Assembly (NCBI RefSeq): GCF_021730395.1
Contig: NC_069378.1
Coordinates: 47,505,001 to 47,569,000 of the forward strand
DNA from: Mercenaria mercenaria
Lineage: Eukaryota; Mollusca; Bivalvia; Venerida; Veneridae
DNA: 64,000 nt
Direction of reading: 5' to 3'
The notes under the pieces were generated by a model. The model was not told the origin of the DNA. It did not search any database and was given only the letters and a program-made list of their open reading frames with translations. Of this stretch, positions 48,377 to 59,509 are shown one piece after another. The position numbers and the translations under genes are program-made. Position 1 is the stretch's first letter; every line of letters begins with the position of its first letter.

Positions 48377-48436
48377 AAGTGTACATCTTGCCATTGCAAT
48401 AGGTGTTTGGTATTTTGTGGGTAGTCTTGTTAAGAC
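48377..48436 (+). repeat. Split direct repeat B2 of the Ngaro-type element
   Basis: 60 bp copy of B1 (47613-47672) ending GTCTTGTTAAGAC, the 3' end of the element. About 540 bp of non-coding DNA separates it from A2. Confidence 0.9.
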
Positions 48437-49060
48437 CTGCAGGGGCTGGGCCCATTATACCCAAGGTCAAGGTCACAAAGTTGTTTTACTGGGAACTATT
48501 TTCATGTTAAATGTTTCCCAAAAGCTTCGTTTATAGACATATCTTTGGTACTCTAAAAGATAATGACTTAAAATTAAAAATATTTCTTTATGATCTTCAT
48601 CTGCATATGTGATGACATGCCCCTTTTTACTTCAAGATTTTTTTTCGCAATCTTCACTTTCTGGATATAACGTTTATGCAATATAAGATAAAGACTTGAA
48701 ACTTAATATGTACCTTTATCATTATCATCTGCATGTGTGGTAACAATCCCCATAACTCTGATTTGTTTTTTTTTACCAAACTATGCCCCTTTCATACTTA
48801 GATGTTTTTAACAAACTTCGTTATCTGGACATAACTTTGGTATTATATAAGATAATGAATTAAACTCAAAATATATCTTTACCATTATCATCTGCATATG
48901 TGGTAACAATCCCAATAACTCTAATTTGTGTTCTTGACAGAATTATGCCCCTTGGAGTATTTTCCTTTTAAAGTAGAGGTCTCTTATTGAGACATATATT
49001 CATTTTACTGTCAAAACCCCGAAAAGTGGAGCGCGCTGTCGTACAGACAGCTCTTGATTT

Positions 49061-49852
49061 AGGATTTACTTCCCTTTGTCTGACCCTACGACAACTTCTT
49101 AATGAACAATCGAAATAGATTTACCGTCATCGTTTTCATTTCAAAATGATGTATATTTTTGACTCCCAAGTTCCCGTTTGATCGTCTAGATTTTTGCACA
49201 GAAAGCATGACATACAAGGGCAAACAACTTTCCTACGAAAGGTGTTACATTCAGCTAGTATAAAAATATAAAACAAATACCTTTGTACTTGTTCATTTTT
49301 TTGTGTGTTGAATTATGCATCCGCATCGCTTAAAGAAATAAGAATATTTCAATTTTAGAATTACAAATACAAAACCTTATTGCTGAAATCGTTATCTATT
49401 GTAAATTTCTCCCATTCTCATTTTATTCAAATAAAATATATAAAATGCTGTACCAATTTGCTACTACAGCTCTCTGTAAGTAAGGATTTAAGTAATATTT
49501 TTGATGAAATCTGCATCTTTTCATTATCATAGGTCGATTTTCACACTGTTGAAACTTCTGACAGCTTGTACGACAAGGATACTTATCAACCTTGAATTAT
49601 GTAATATCAGTTATACAATTTCTAAACCATAGAATCTGTAAGAACATAGAACATAACCAAGTTAAAAGAACTATTCAAGAAAAATGAAATGTGTTACCCC
49701 ACTAACGCTCTCTAAGCACCTGCCTATACAGAAGTCTGCTACACATATGTTTAAAGAATTCCATGATAAACAAGTGAATGAAGTATTGCCATGCAATACA
49801 AAGTCCCCTACTAGAAGGCACTTATTTTTCTCTAATGCCATTTATTGTAACA
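49061..49852. other. Spacer of the long inverted repeat
   Basis: The first 19 bases (GGATTTACTTCCCTTTGT at 49062-49079) still pair with the right arm. The rest to 49852 is AT-rich spacer with no recognised feature. Confidence 0.55.
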
Positions 49853-51976
49853 ACAAAGGGAAGTAAATCGTAAAAATCTATATAATATAGGTCCACACAA
49901 AACTCTTTATCAGGTAGAGATTTGTCAAAATGCACCTACAAACAGGATATAACATGCATGCTGTACCACAGTAAAATAGTCTCGATTTTTCCCTACAGCC
50001 AGTATTAAATAAGTTACAATATAAGCTATTTAAAGTAAAACAAAGGGAAGTTACTTTTAAAACAAGGGTGCCTCATGGTAGGGAACATTTGTGTCAAGTT
50101 ACATTAAAATCCCTCCATGCATGAAGAAGAAATATTCCGGACAAAGTCATTCTTGAATTTGACCATTGGCCTCTAAGTGTGACATTGGCCTTAGACTAGA
50201 GAGCTGGTTCTTGCGCATGACACTCATGGTGGTGAATATTTGTGCCCAGTAATATCAAAATCCCTTTAAGGATTGTTGAGTTACAAACTGGACAGGAAAA
50301 AAGTCCCTTTTGGTCTTTGACTTTTAAGTGTGATCTTGACCTTTCAGCCAAGGGCCCGCGGGTTTTGCACATGAGACGTCGTCTCATCATGGGGAACATT
50401 TGTGCCAAGTAATATTCAAATCCCTTCATGGATGGCAGAGTTATGGACCGGACACGAAATTGCGGACGGACGGACGGACGGACAGATGACAGAATGCCGG
50501 AATGACGGACGGAAAAGCACATTCTTGTAGTCCCCGAAACTGGTTTTCAATCAGTAATGGGCTAATAAGGACCAGAATATATTACTACACTGAAATGTCT
50601 AAAATGAGGAACCTTCTAGAGAAATTAAATAAATGTTAAAAGGAAAAAAGTATTTATGGTTTTTGAATCACTGAGCCTGCAGCATTTTCGTTTAAGTCGT
50701 GTACGTTGGGTGACCTGTCGTTTTCTACTTTTTCTGTATTACTGTTACACACAATTCTCACATAAACTATTTTATTTACATATACATGTATTTTGGCAAT
50801 TATTAAAAGTTTTCGAGCAATAAAACAGATTAAAAATCGATAATTACAAATTGAAAAAAGAGTACTATACAAAAAGGATTTTCTATATTTTAGCATGATA
50901 ATTTGTGGCAATTCTGAATTCCATGTTATTGTGAAGGGGAATTTTCAAGAAATGGAAATTTTAATACAATTAATATTTTACAATTAAATTATACTCCTTC
51001 CCCTTTTTGGCATGAGCTATCAAATTGAATAAATTTTACGTTTAATCTATGATACCACAAGTATAAACAATATACTTGTTATTTAAGTGTTTTTATATCA
51101 ACTTCGAGTCACTAAAAATGAGGTAATGTTTAAATGTCATCCAAACTTTTTGATCATCCGAGTACTGGTACACTTTTGAAGACTTTTTTTTCGACTAATT
51201 CTTTAAGATCTTGTTGTGAACTATAATTTGATAACATACAGAACTTATTTAACATAACTTTTTTCATAATACAAAGCTCATCAGAATAACAACAATAACA
51301 ATAACCCCGGCTTATTATCTTAAATTTCAAATATCCGATTATCAATACACATTTTTTAAAATATAATTTTTTACTGCTCTTAGTTTGAATCGTTAGGCAT
51401 TAGCATTTGATAAAAATATAGATCACTGGTTTGTTATTTTGTGAAAAAAAAAACAAAAACAAAAAAAAACAACAACACCAAAACAACACATATTTAAACT
51501 TTTCTCTTACTTTCTTCAAGCTTTTACCATGGCAACGATGATACATGGTCGAATTTCAAAGCAAAGATATATATGTTAAAATTATACCTGCATCAGATCA
51601 AGGCAAACATCATATAAGTACCATATATTTTCAAGAAACATTGGGAAAAGATCATAAAACTATCAGTAATTAAAGCAAATCTGGGATTACCTTCCATTTA
51701 CCCCACCCACTAAAATGATAATAGACCAAGAGTCAGGCATCCATATAAAATGATATCAGTGTAAATAAAACTAATGATATTCACACCTGAAACTAAAAAA
51801 TTGTAACTATCACCGAATCTATAAATACGAGAAGTGAAAATATACAGCAGCGTCAGTTTTTAGTCATTTTTTCGCATTATTTTGAAGAACATTTTTCTTT
51901 TTTTTTCAATAAATGTACAAATAATTGAGAAAAATGGACTTACATTGGTGGCAAATGTGTTTGCTATATTTTGTGA
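49853..51976 (-). repeat. Right arm of the ~2 kb inverted repeat
   Basis: The uninterrupted arm, from ACAAAGGGAAGTAAATC (49853) to GTTTGCTATATTTTGTG (about 51976), complementary to 37608-39626 plus 49061-49079. No coding capacity. A chance 108-codon ORF reads the TCCGTCCGTC region. Confidence 0.8.
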
Positions 51977-52333
51977 ACATCAAGATTAAAAACTATTCGA
52001 ATTTTCATAAGATTATGACTAAAAATGATAAATAGTGCTTTTCATAATTTTGGCGGCCACCTTGGACGCCATCTTGGATTTCTAAAAACGTACCATGATG
52101 CAGCAACTCTATCCTAACTTTTCTGACACATCAGACATTTATCTAAACATTGATATAAAATTAGCCGGTAGACTTTGTTGCACACGGGAGGTCCCCAGGG
52201 ACTGGAGTATACAGTGTTCTTTGGTACATGAATGACTGCGATATTGTGGTTTACGTTGTAGATTTATTATGATTAAGAAACGTAGCATTCCCTTTGTAAA
52301 TCCATCCACGTTCTACTTTCCCCTTTCCCCACC

Positions 52334-52364
<31 letters not shown>

Positions 52365-52639
52365 CCAACTCCACCCACTGTCTACTCCTCAACCCTTCCT
52401 CCAACTATATTAAGATTTTGCAAAGAATTTAAATGTACTTATTGGATTTTTGAAGTAATCCGTCTGTAATATTTTTCCGTTACAGTATCTCCTTGTGGGC
52501 CTACTTTGCAAGTGCATGGCTGTTTTTAGTGTTTTGTGCTTCCAAATCTACCCTTACCTATCATCTTTTATTAAATAAAATCTTAAATAATCCGAAGCTT
52601 TAATTAAACACATCTGTAGGTCTGCTTTTTAATATTTCT
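51977..52639. other. Intergenic with poly(C)/(AC)n tract
   Basis: A C-tract followed by ACACACACACAC lies at about 52331-52363. Otherwise nothing recognised. Confidence 0.5.
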
Positions 52640-53420
52640 AACTTCTATTTTGGTTGATTTTAGTTTATATCATGTTATATTATATCAAAATCTGCAATGG
52701 GATCTATTTATGACATTAATTAACATGAGAATGATATTAAATATGCAATCACTTATTTTACATTACAAAAAAAAAAAAAAAACATTAATGTGGTAAGACA
52801 GAACAATTTGCGAATGATCAATTTATGAAGAGTAGAAAACTGTTTGTTTCAGGTATCACAGCATACCCTAAATTTTTTTCTCAACCCTAAATTTTTTATG
52901 GCCTTGGATACAATTTTTATCTTTTAAACAAAAAGCTGAAAAACTTTTTACGCTTTAAACACGGTCGGTGATGTTAGAAGTCAACTTACTGATGTTCTAA
53001 AGGCATGACTCCCTTATATGTATTCATTTTTGACACGAAAATAATTTCCGAAAAATCCCACTTAATGAAAAAAAAATTAAAAAGATATTGACCTGCTTTT
53101 CCTAAATTTTGAGCATGTTACCGGGAATAAATATTTTTATGCCTAATTTCATCATGTCAATACTAGTCGGACTGATACAATGAAATATTTTAAGAAATAG
53201 ATCACAGTGTTTCGATTGTTTTTATAAATTACATATATCTGACGTTTATAATTAACCAGTAGACATATATTGACTATATCACGGTAATAATGCACTAGTA
53301 TGTAATCAAAATAATATTTCTTTTCAAAATTTTTTGTTCATTTGATAACAATTACTATAAGATAAGAAAGCGTACAGATTACCTTTTTACATTATTTTCA
53401 TCTACATCCTAATTCCTTTA
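52640..53420. repeat. ~0.8 kb dispersed repeat, copy 2
   Basis: Collinear with 21700-22490 (see there). It ends at CTACATCCTAATTCCTTTA, directly before the satellite array. Confidence 0.65.
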
Positions 53421-53429
53421 TTTGAGTTA

Positions 53430-56400
53430 AGTTGGTCTGCAGTTTGCAGTTCGCAGATCGCGTTTCCAATTTCGAACTGCAAACTGGTCTGCAGTTCGCA
53501 GTTCGCAGTTCACTATTCGAATTGCGAACTGCAAACTGGTCTGCAGTTTACGATTCAAACTTCAAGGTGCAGTCTGATACGAACTGCCTTGCGAACTGTG
53601 GACAAGAATGCATTTCACAATTCGAAGCCCATGACTGGGGACAAGTTTGCAGTTCGCGATTCGAATTGCGAACTGCAAACTGGTCTGTAGTTCACGATTC
53701 GAATTGCGAACTACAAACTGGTCTGTAGTTAACGATTCAAATTTCAAAGTGTAGTTTGATCAGCACTGCCCTGCCAATTTTAGACTAGAATGCATTTCAC
53801 AATTCGATGGTCATGGCTTTGGAATCGAATGATAAACTGCAGACCGGTTTGCAGTTCACGATTCGAACTGCAACTGCAAACTGCAAGCTGGTCTGCAGCT
53901 CACGATTCAAAATGAAATTACAAGGAATGATACTATTTTAATTTTAGTACTATGTAAGTAGTTGTTAAATAGGGTTTATGGATCAGCACTCCCTCACTCT
54001 CCATTAGAATTGCAAACTGCCGGCTAGTCCGCGGTTCGCAGTTAAAGATTCGAAATGCGAACTTCAAACTGGTCTGGAGTTCACCTCTATTAGAATGCAA
54101 ACTGCCGGCAGTTATGCAGTTCAAAGTTTCCGGTTCAAATTTGTGAACTGCAGTTCGCAGTTCACGATTCGGATTGCGAACTGCAAACTAGTCTACAGTT
54201 CACGATTCAAATTGAAAGTAAAAAGAATGTTATTAATATAATTTCAGTACATGTACTTAGTCAATGGTTGCTAAAACTGCCGGCTTGTCTGCAGTTTTGA
54301 TTTTCCAATTTGAATTGCGAACTGCAAACTGGTCTGCAGTTCGCAGTTCGCAGTTCACTGCCAACTGGTCTGCAGTTCACGAAACAGAATGAAAGTACAA
54401 GGAATATTATTATTATAATTTAAGTGCTAAGTAAGTGGTGCCTAAATTGAGGTTATTGGTCTGCACTCTATCCCTTTTTATTAGAATGGCAAAAATTTGC
54501 GGTTCTCAATTTCCATTTTGAATTGCAAACTGCAAACTAGTCTGCATTTCACGATTCAGAATCAAAGTATATTGGAACGTTACTCTTACTTTTTATACGC
54601 CCGAAATAACGTATTATGTTCTACAACGTTTGTCCGTCTGTCCGTTATCAATTTCGTGTCCGCTCTGTAAATCTTGAAGGATTGCAAAGGAGCTTGACAC
54701 AAATGTTTACCACATTGGGATAACGTGCAGAGCGCATCTTCTAAATGGCTGGCTTCAAGGTCAAGGTCACACTTAGGGATCAATCGTCATATGAGTGTGT
54801 TTCGTTTCCGCTCTGTAACTCTTGAATTGTTTGAAGGATTGTAAAGAAATTTGGCACAAATGTTCAACACATCAAAAGACGACGTGCAGAGTGCATGTTC
54901 TGGATGTCTCATTTCAAGGTCAATGTCGCACATAGGGGTCAAAGGTCATCGCTCTGTAACTCTTGAACCCCTTGAAGGATTTCGAGGAAACTTGACACAA
55001 ATGTTCACCACATCGAGACGATGCGCAGATGGCTAGTACAAGGTCAAGGTCACACTTAGGGGTCAAAGTTCATACCTTCGGGCATATATTGCTCCACATT
55101 GCGGTGCTCTTGTTTAATACCTAGTAAGTGGTTACTAAATACAGGTAATGGGTATTCACTGCCCTCTCCATAAGAATTGCATATTGCCGGCTAGTCTGCG
55201 GTTCTCAGTTTCCGATTCGAATGGCGAACTGCAAACTAGTCTGTAGTTCGCAGTTCGCAGTTCACGACTCCAATTGCGAACTGCAAACTGGTCTGCAGTT
55301 CACGATTCAAGATAAATGTATATTGGAAGGTTACATTTATAATTCAGGTACTAAGTAAGTGGTTGCTAAATAGACGTAATGGGTATTCCCCCACCCCCAC
55401 CACTCCCCTCCATAAGAATTGCATTTTGTCGGCTAGTCTGCGGTTTTCAGTTTCCGATTCGAATAACGAACTGCAAACTAGTCTGCAGTTCACGATTCAG
55501 AATGAAAGTATGTTATAATTTAAGTACTTAGTATAAGTGTTTTCTAAAAAATGGTTATGGATCTGCACTCCCCGTCCTTAATTAGAACTACAAATTGCCG
55601 GCTAGTGTGCGATTCTCAGTTTCCGAATTGAATTGCAAACTGCAAACTGGTGTGCCGTTTACAGTTCGAATTGCAGACTTCAAATTTGTCTACATTTTAT
55701 AATTTAAAATTTAAAAGAGCAATCTGACAAGTACTGCCCTGCAAACTGCGGACTAGAATCATTTCACAATTCGAGGGTCATGGCTTTGGAATCGAGTGGC
55801 AAACTGCAGACTAGTCAACAGTTAGCGGTTCGAACTACGAACTGCAAACTGGTCTGCAGTTCATGGTTCAGATTGAAAGTTCTAGGAATTGTACTATTAT
55901 AATTTCAGTACTTAGTAAGTGGTTTCTAAATAGAAGTTATGGGTCTGCATTCCATCCCCGTCCATTAGAGTTGGGATATGCCGGCTAGTCTGCGGTTTTA
56001 AGTTTACGATTCGAATTGCAAACTGCAAACTGGTCTGCAGTTCGCAATTCGCAGTTCACGATTCGAATTACGAGCTGCAAACTTGTCTGCAGTTCACAAT
56101 GCAAATAAAAGTATATTGGAACGTTACATAAGTGGTTGCTAAATAGAAGTAATGAACCTGCGATTTCTCGTAAGAATTGCACACTGTCGGCCAGTCTGCA
56201 GTTCACAGTTTACAATTCAAATTGCGAACTGCAAACTGGTCAACAGTTTACCATTCAAAAAGTAGGAATTAGGAGTGTTAAACTTATTAGTACTTAGTTT
56301 GTGGTTGCTAAGTAGAGGTTATGGCAACTGCAAACTGGTCTGCAGTTCGCAATTCGCATTCCACGGTTTGATAGTATATTGAAGTTTGAAGTATATTGGA

Positions 56401-56765
56401 ACGTTACTTTTATAATTCAGTACTTTACAAGTTGTTGCTAAATAGAGGTAATTAACCTGCAGTTTCCTCTAAGAATTGAATACTGTCGACCAGTCTGCAG
56501 TTGACAGTTTGCAATTCAAATGGCAAACTGCAAACTGGTCTGCAGTTCACGATTCAAAATGTAAGTATTAGGAGCGTTATTCTTATAATTTTAGTACTAA
56601 GTTTGCGGTTGCTATATAGAGGTTATGGGTTTGCACTCCCCCCACCCCACCCTCCATCAGAATTTGAAACTCCCGGCTAGACTGCGATTCGCACTTTCTG
56701 TTTCGAACTGGTCTGCAGTTCGCAATTAGTATACAAATTGCGAACTGCAAACTGGTCAGAAAGGG
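53430..56765 (+). repeat. GAACTGCAAACTGG satellite, left array
   Basis: A dense array built on GAACTGCAAACTGGTCTGCA and CTGCAGTTCGCAGTTC, which are partly self-complementary, spaced by unit-specific linkers: AGTAAGTGGTTGCTAAATAG, CATTAGAATTGCAAACTGCC and TATTGGAACGTTAC. A second linker type (AGTCTGATACGAACTGCC, AATGCATTTCACAATTCGA) is found mainly at the outer end. A Helentron-like element interrupts it at 54595-55115. Confidence 0.85.
54595..55115 (+). mobile_element. Helentron-like non-autonomous element, family 3 (ATACGCCCGAA)
   Basis: The 5' end is CTTTTT|ATACGCCCGAA; the 3' part is TTCGGGCATATATTG, a hairpin (CTCCACATTGCGGTG) and CTCTTGTTT. ATACGCCCGAA and TTCGGGCATAT are inverted. Between them are about three ~150 bp units with CGCTCTGTAA, TTGACACAAATGTT and CAAGGTCAAGGTCACACTTA. 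It is inserted in a satellite unit: the flanks GTTACTCTTACTTTT and AATACCTAGTAAGTGG rejoin to the satellite consensus with no target duplication. Confidence 0.65.
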
Positions 56766-58321
56766 AATATAGCCATGTCTTTCACTAGTAGAGATGGCTT
56801 TAGTAATATTGGTAAAGGTTCATCCAAAGAAAGTACCTTTAAAATGGTTTTAGAATTTGTACAGTTTTTGATGTTTTGCCTTTGTATGCATAGGGAAATG
56901 TTACCACAGGCTGTGAAGGCCATGTTCTGTACGAATAGGACTAATTTACCATTCTTGGTTCAAGGTAATCTAACGAACCATGTCTGTGTAAAATTATTTA
57001 AAATCTGGCCATTAGACGAGAAGATGTTTCATTATTATGTACATACAGGAAAAAGTGACCGCGCCCTCTAATGGCCATGTTTTGGCGAATCTAAGGAACT
57101 TAACAATACCGACAGAGGGTCAAAATTAGCATTTTATTTGAATACATTTTGTTTTCTTGCGGCCATGTCTTTTGACCAATCGGGTAACTTAAATACACTT
57201 GATGGAGATTCCCCCATGAAACATTTCTGTGTAATAATTTTGAAATCAACATAATTTTCTTGAAAACATCATTTCAAGTAAAATATATTTTAATAAATTG
57301 TAATCCTTGAAAACCCGCTCCATTATTTAAAACACTTTCAATAAAATCATATCCAGAAATAGAAATTTTTATATGCGCAACCGAGATAATATTTCACAAT
57401 TTTCACTCTAATACATTTTCTAGGTAAATGCTACCGGTGGATTGTTTCAAAAACCTCAGTAAAAACATTCCAAAAGAAAAGATATTATAACATCATGACA
57501 GCAAACGGGTTGGGCTATAATCTATTCAAGAGTTGCATTTGGCCATACATGGCTGTGGACGATTCCTTATAATGGGTGTACATGTCTTCACCAGACTTTA
57601 CAATGAAATATGTAAATTACATGTCACAGGGCTAACATATATCAACTCCCGGCGTAGGTTCGTTCTGTTTTATTTTCCGTAATATAAAAAGTCTAAAACA
57701 TAATAAAGATGAAATTAGCTATCGTGATAAAATAAAGATAAAATAATACAAAAATTGCACAAATAAAATCTCACGCGCTATGTAAAGAAATACATACTAT
57801 AAATATTAACGATATCTCAAAGTATACCTTACCACAGCGACTGGTGAATTAATTGAAGTAATCGAAAGAATTCTAAATGATTTTAATTAAGTTTTCTCTG
57901 GATTTTACCGTTTTACTCGTAAGAGTACATTAACTTTTCTGAGGGCAGAAGGAATTTGGCGGTAAAAAGTGCTAAGAGATTTAAAAAAAACACCACACAC
58001 CAGTGTATTTCTTTCTCTCATTCTATCTGTCATTCATACCCGTAAGACAACCAAGAAGACTGGTCATACATGACAAGAATTCACAAAGACTGTACGGACA
58101 AGTACATGGATGAGTTGCGTCGGAAAACTCGGTTTATATTCGTGATATAACGCACATTACCGAGGATATCCGATTCAATTAAACAGCAGACGATACAAAC
58201 ATAATGAAACCGGACGCTGTCGGAAATTTGGCTTCGCGAGGGAAAAGTATTAGTTTCCCGCTCAGAAAATGACTTAATGCACGGCGCACGTCACTATTAA
58301 GTTTAAAACAGTATATAAAAT
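56766..58321. other. Core between the two satellite arrays, left part
   Basis: Holds one 98-codon + strand ORF (56775-57071) with no motif I recognise. It begins right at the array border and its N-terminal ATG lies 17 bases after the last satellite motif. The rest is AT-rich with no repeats recognised. Confidence 0.4.
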
Positions 58322-58919
58322 GTTACGGTCCCACGCCTGGTAAACTACAGAGCTACGTATACGGTAAACTGCTCTGTCGCGACTTCCGAGGTAGCGCACG
58401 TCATGCAACACAGAGCTATCTCCTTTGCGACATGACTATCTCCTTCACGACAGAGCTATCTCTCTCAATAAAAAGTGAATAATTTTACTCCCGAACCATT
58501 TTTGGTATATATTTTATTTCCAAATGCATTGTATATTTTACAGCTATCTCACGCCTACTCGGTTTGCTTCTTAATATTAGTTAAAATGTAAATATTTGAC
58601 AATGAAAGTGCTTTCATGACGGAATGGCCAAATTTACTGCAAAATCAGCTTGTTGGTAAACATCACCACGACCACAAATTAAGAATGAATTAGCAAACTT
58701 AAAGATCCTGTAAAGTTAAATCATATCTACATCGCCTACCATTCCCCGATTTTTGATATTCGATACACTGCTTGTAAAAATGCAAAAAATATGATGACAC
58801 TCACCTTTGTTGATGTTCTTTTATCGCGACGTGCACTACCTCGGAAGTCGCGACAGAGCAGTTTATCGTATACCTCTTAAAGAGGTAGCTCTGTAGTTTA
58901 CCAGGCGTGGGCCCGTGAC
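58322..58919. mobile_element. Non-autonomous DNA transposon with ~80 bp terminal inverted repeats
   Basis: Left end GTTACGGTCCCACGCCTGGT, then AAACTACAGAGCTACGTATA and TCGCGACTTCCGAGGTAGCG. The right end is the complement (ending ACCAGGCGTGGGCCCGTGAC), with a small insertion around TACCTCTTAAAGAGGTA. AT flanks each end, a possible two-base target duplication. No coding capacity, so mobility would need a transposase supplied in trans. Family not identified. Confidence 0.7.
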
Positions 58920-58984
58920 ATACACACTATAATTTCTACATGTTTTCTTTGTTTATATTTAAGCTTATCTATATTCGTCGACGG

Positions 58985-59215
58985 TAATTGATTTGGGCTG
59001 ATCCTCCTCCATATATATATGTTAGCAATTTCATTGGAAAATTCCTGCAAGATACAGAGTACGCTCCGCTTCAAGAGTCTTCCTTACTTCTTTACTGTTC
59101 CAGATGTAAAGCACCAATGCACGACACTCTTATCCAAATGTTAGTAACTTTAATTAAAGGAGCGGGGTATCGAACTAATAACCTGGTTTCGTAGTTAGAC
59201 AATGGATCACTGTGG
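58985..59215 (-). mobile_element. Possible tRNA-derived SINE fragment
   Basis: Minus strand AGCGGCCACAGTGATCCATT, then GTTATTAGTTCGATACCCCG, a B-box-like block in the right place after a tRNA-like head. The body is not clearly related to the other SINEs here. Confidence 0.35.
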
Positions 59216-59509
59216 CCGCTCTAAGTTTGGTTTGTTTGCATTTAAATTTATTTGTATAGTCGCCAATAGTAATTCTTCGGAATGACTCTTTAGCGTGTGG
59301 TATGTAAAACACACACACAAACAAATGACCATTCAATATAAATGATAAATTGCAAAATTAAAAATGTTATGCAATTTGAATTACAAAACAATAAAGTGAC
59401 TGGAATCTTCAAATTTAAAGACAATACCAATTTGTTGTGAGAAAATGAATCTCAGTACTATATATATCTGTAGTGTGCAGTTCTAAGAAATTGCAGGCCC
59501 TTTACATCT

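Larger units (their letters stand above)
40324..48436 (+). mobile_element. Ngaro/PAT-type tyrosine-recombinase retroelement (DIRS order), broken
   Basis: An 8.1 kb element with split direct repeats in the order A1 ... B1-A2 ... B2: A1 40324-40483, B1 47613-47672, A2 47673-47832, B2 48377-48436. Inside, in order, are a gag-like region with a CCHC zinc knuckle, reverse transcriptase, RNase H-like sequence and a tyrosine recombinase. There is no integrase and no target duplication: flanking AAGTAT and CTGCAGGGG rejoin to the length of sister repeat units (AAGTATGTGTAGGGG). It lies inside a Helentron-like element. A1 and A2 differ at 2 of 160 positions and B1 and B2 at 1 of 60, so the insertion is young. 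The recombinase region is open; the pol region is broken in a few places (roughly two to four), so it is treated as a recent fossil. Confidence 0.85.
39627..49060 (+). mobile_element. Helentron-like non-autonomous element, family 2 (AGCTCCACT), interrupted
   Basis: The 5' end is ATTTTT|AGCTCCACTATTCGG; the 3' part is AAAAGTGGAGCGCGCTGTCG, whose hairpin TGTCGTACAGACA is followed by GCTCTTGATTT. AGCTCCACT and AGTGGAGC are subterminal inverted repeats. The centre is ~175 bp tandem units carrying TTTTCGGCAACCTTTGTTTT (about 39706, 39886, 40063, 40228). The insertion at 40324-48436 splits the fourth unit; the rest of the element is 48437-49060. No coding capacity of its own. The uninterrupted right arm of the surrounding inverted repeat shows the empty site, ATTTTTACGATTTA (complement of 49864-49877), against ATTTTT|...|AGGATTTA here, so there is no target duplication. 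Confidence 0.7.

Noticed and set aside
50196-50522. 108-codon ORF in the right arm of the inverted repeat
   Set aside because: Arises from the TCCGTCCGTC dispersed repeat; not open in the left arm.
37608-51976. Polinton or other large virus-like element with long terminal inverted repeats
   Set aside because: No polymerase B, ATPase, protease or capsid-like coding sequence lies between the arms; the only coding element there is the later Ngaro-type insertion.
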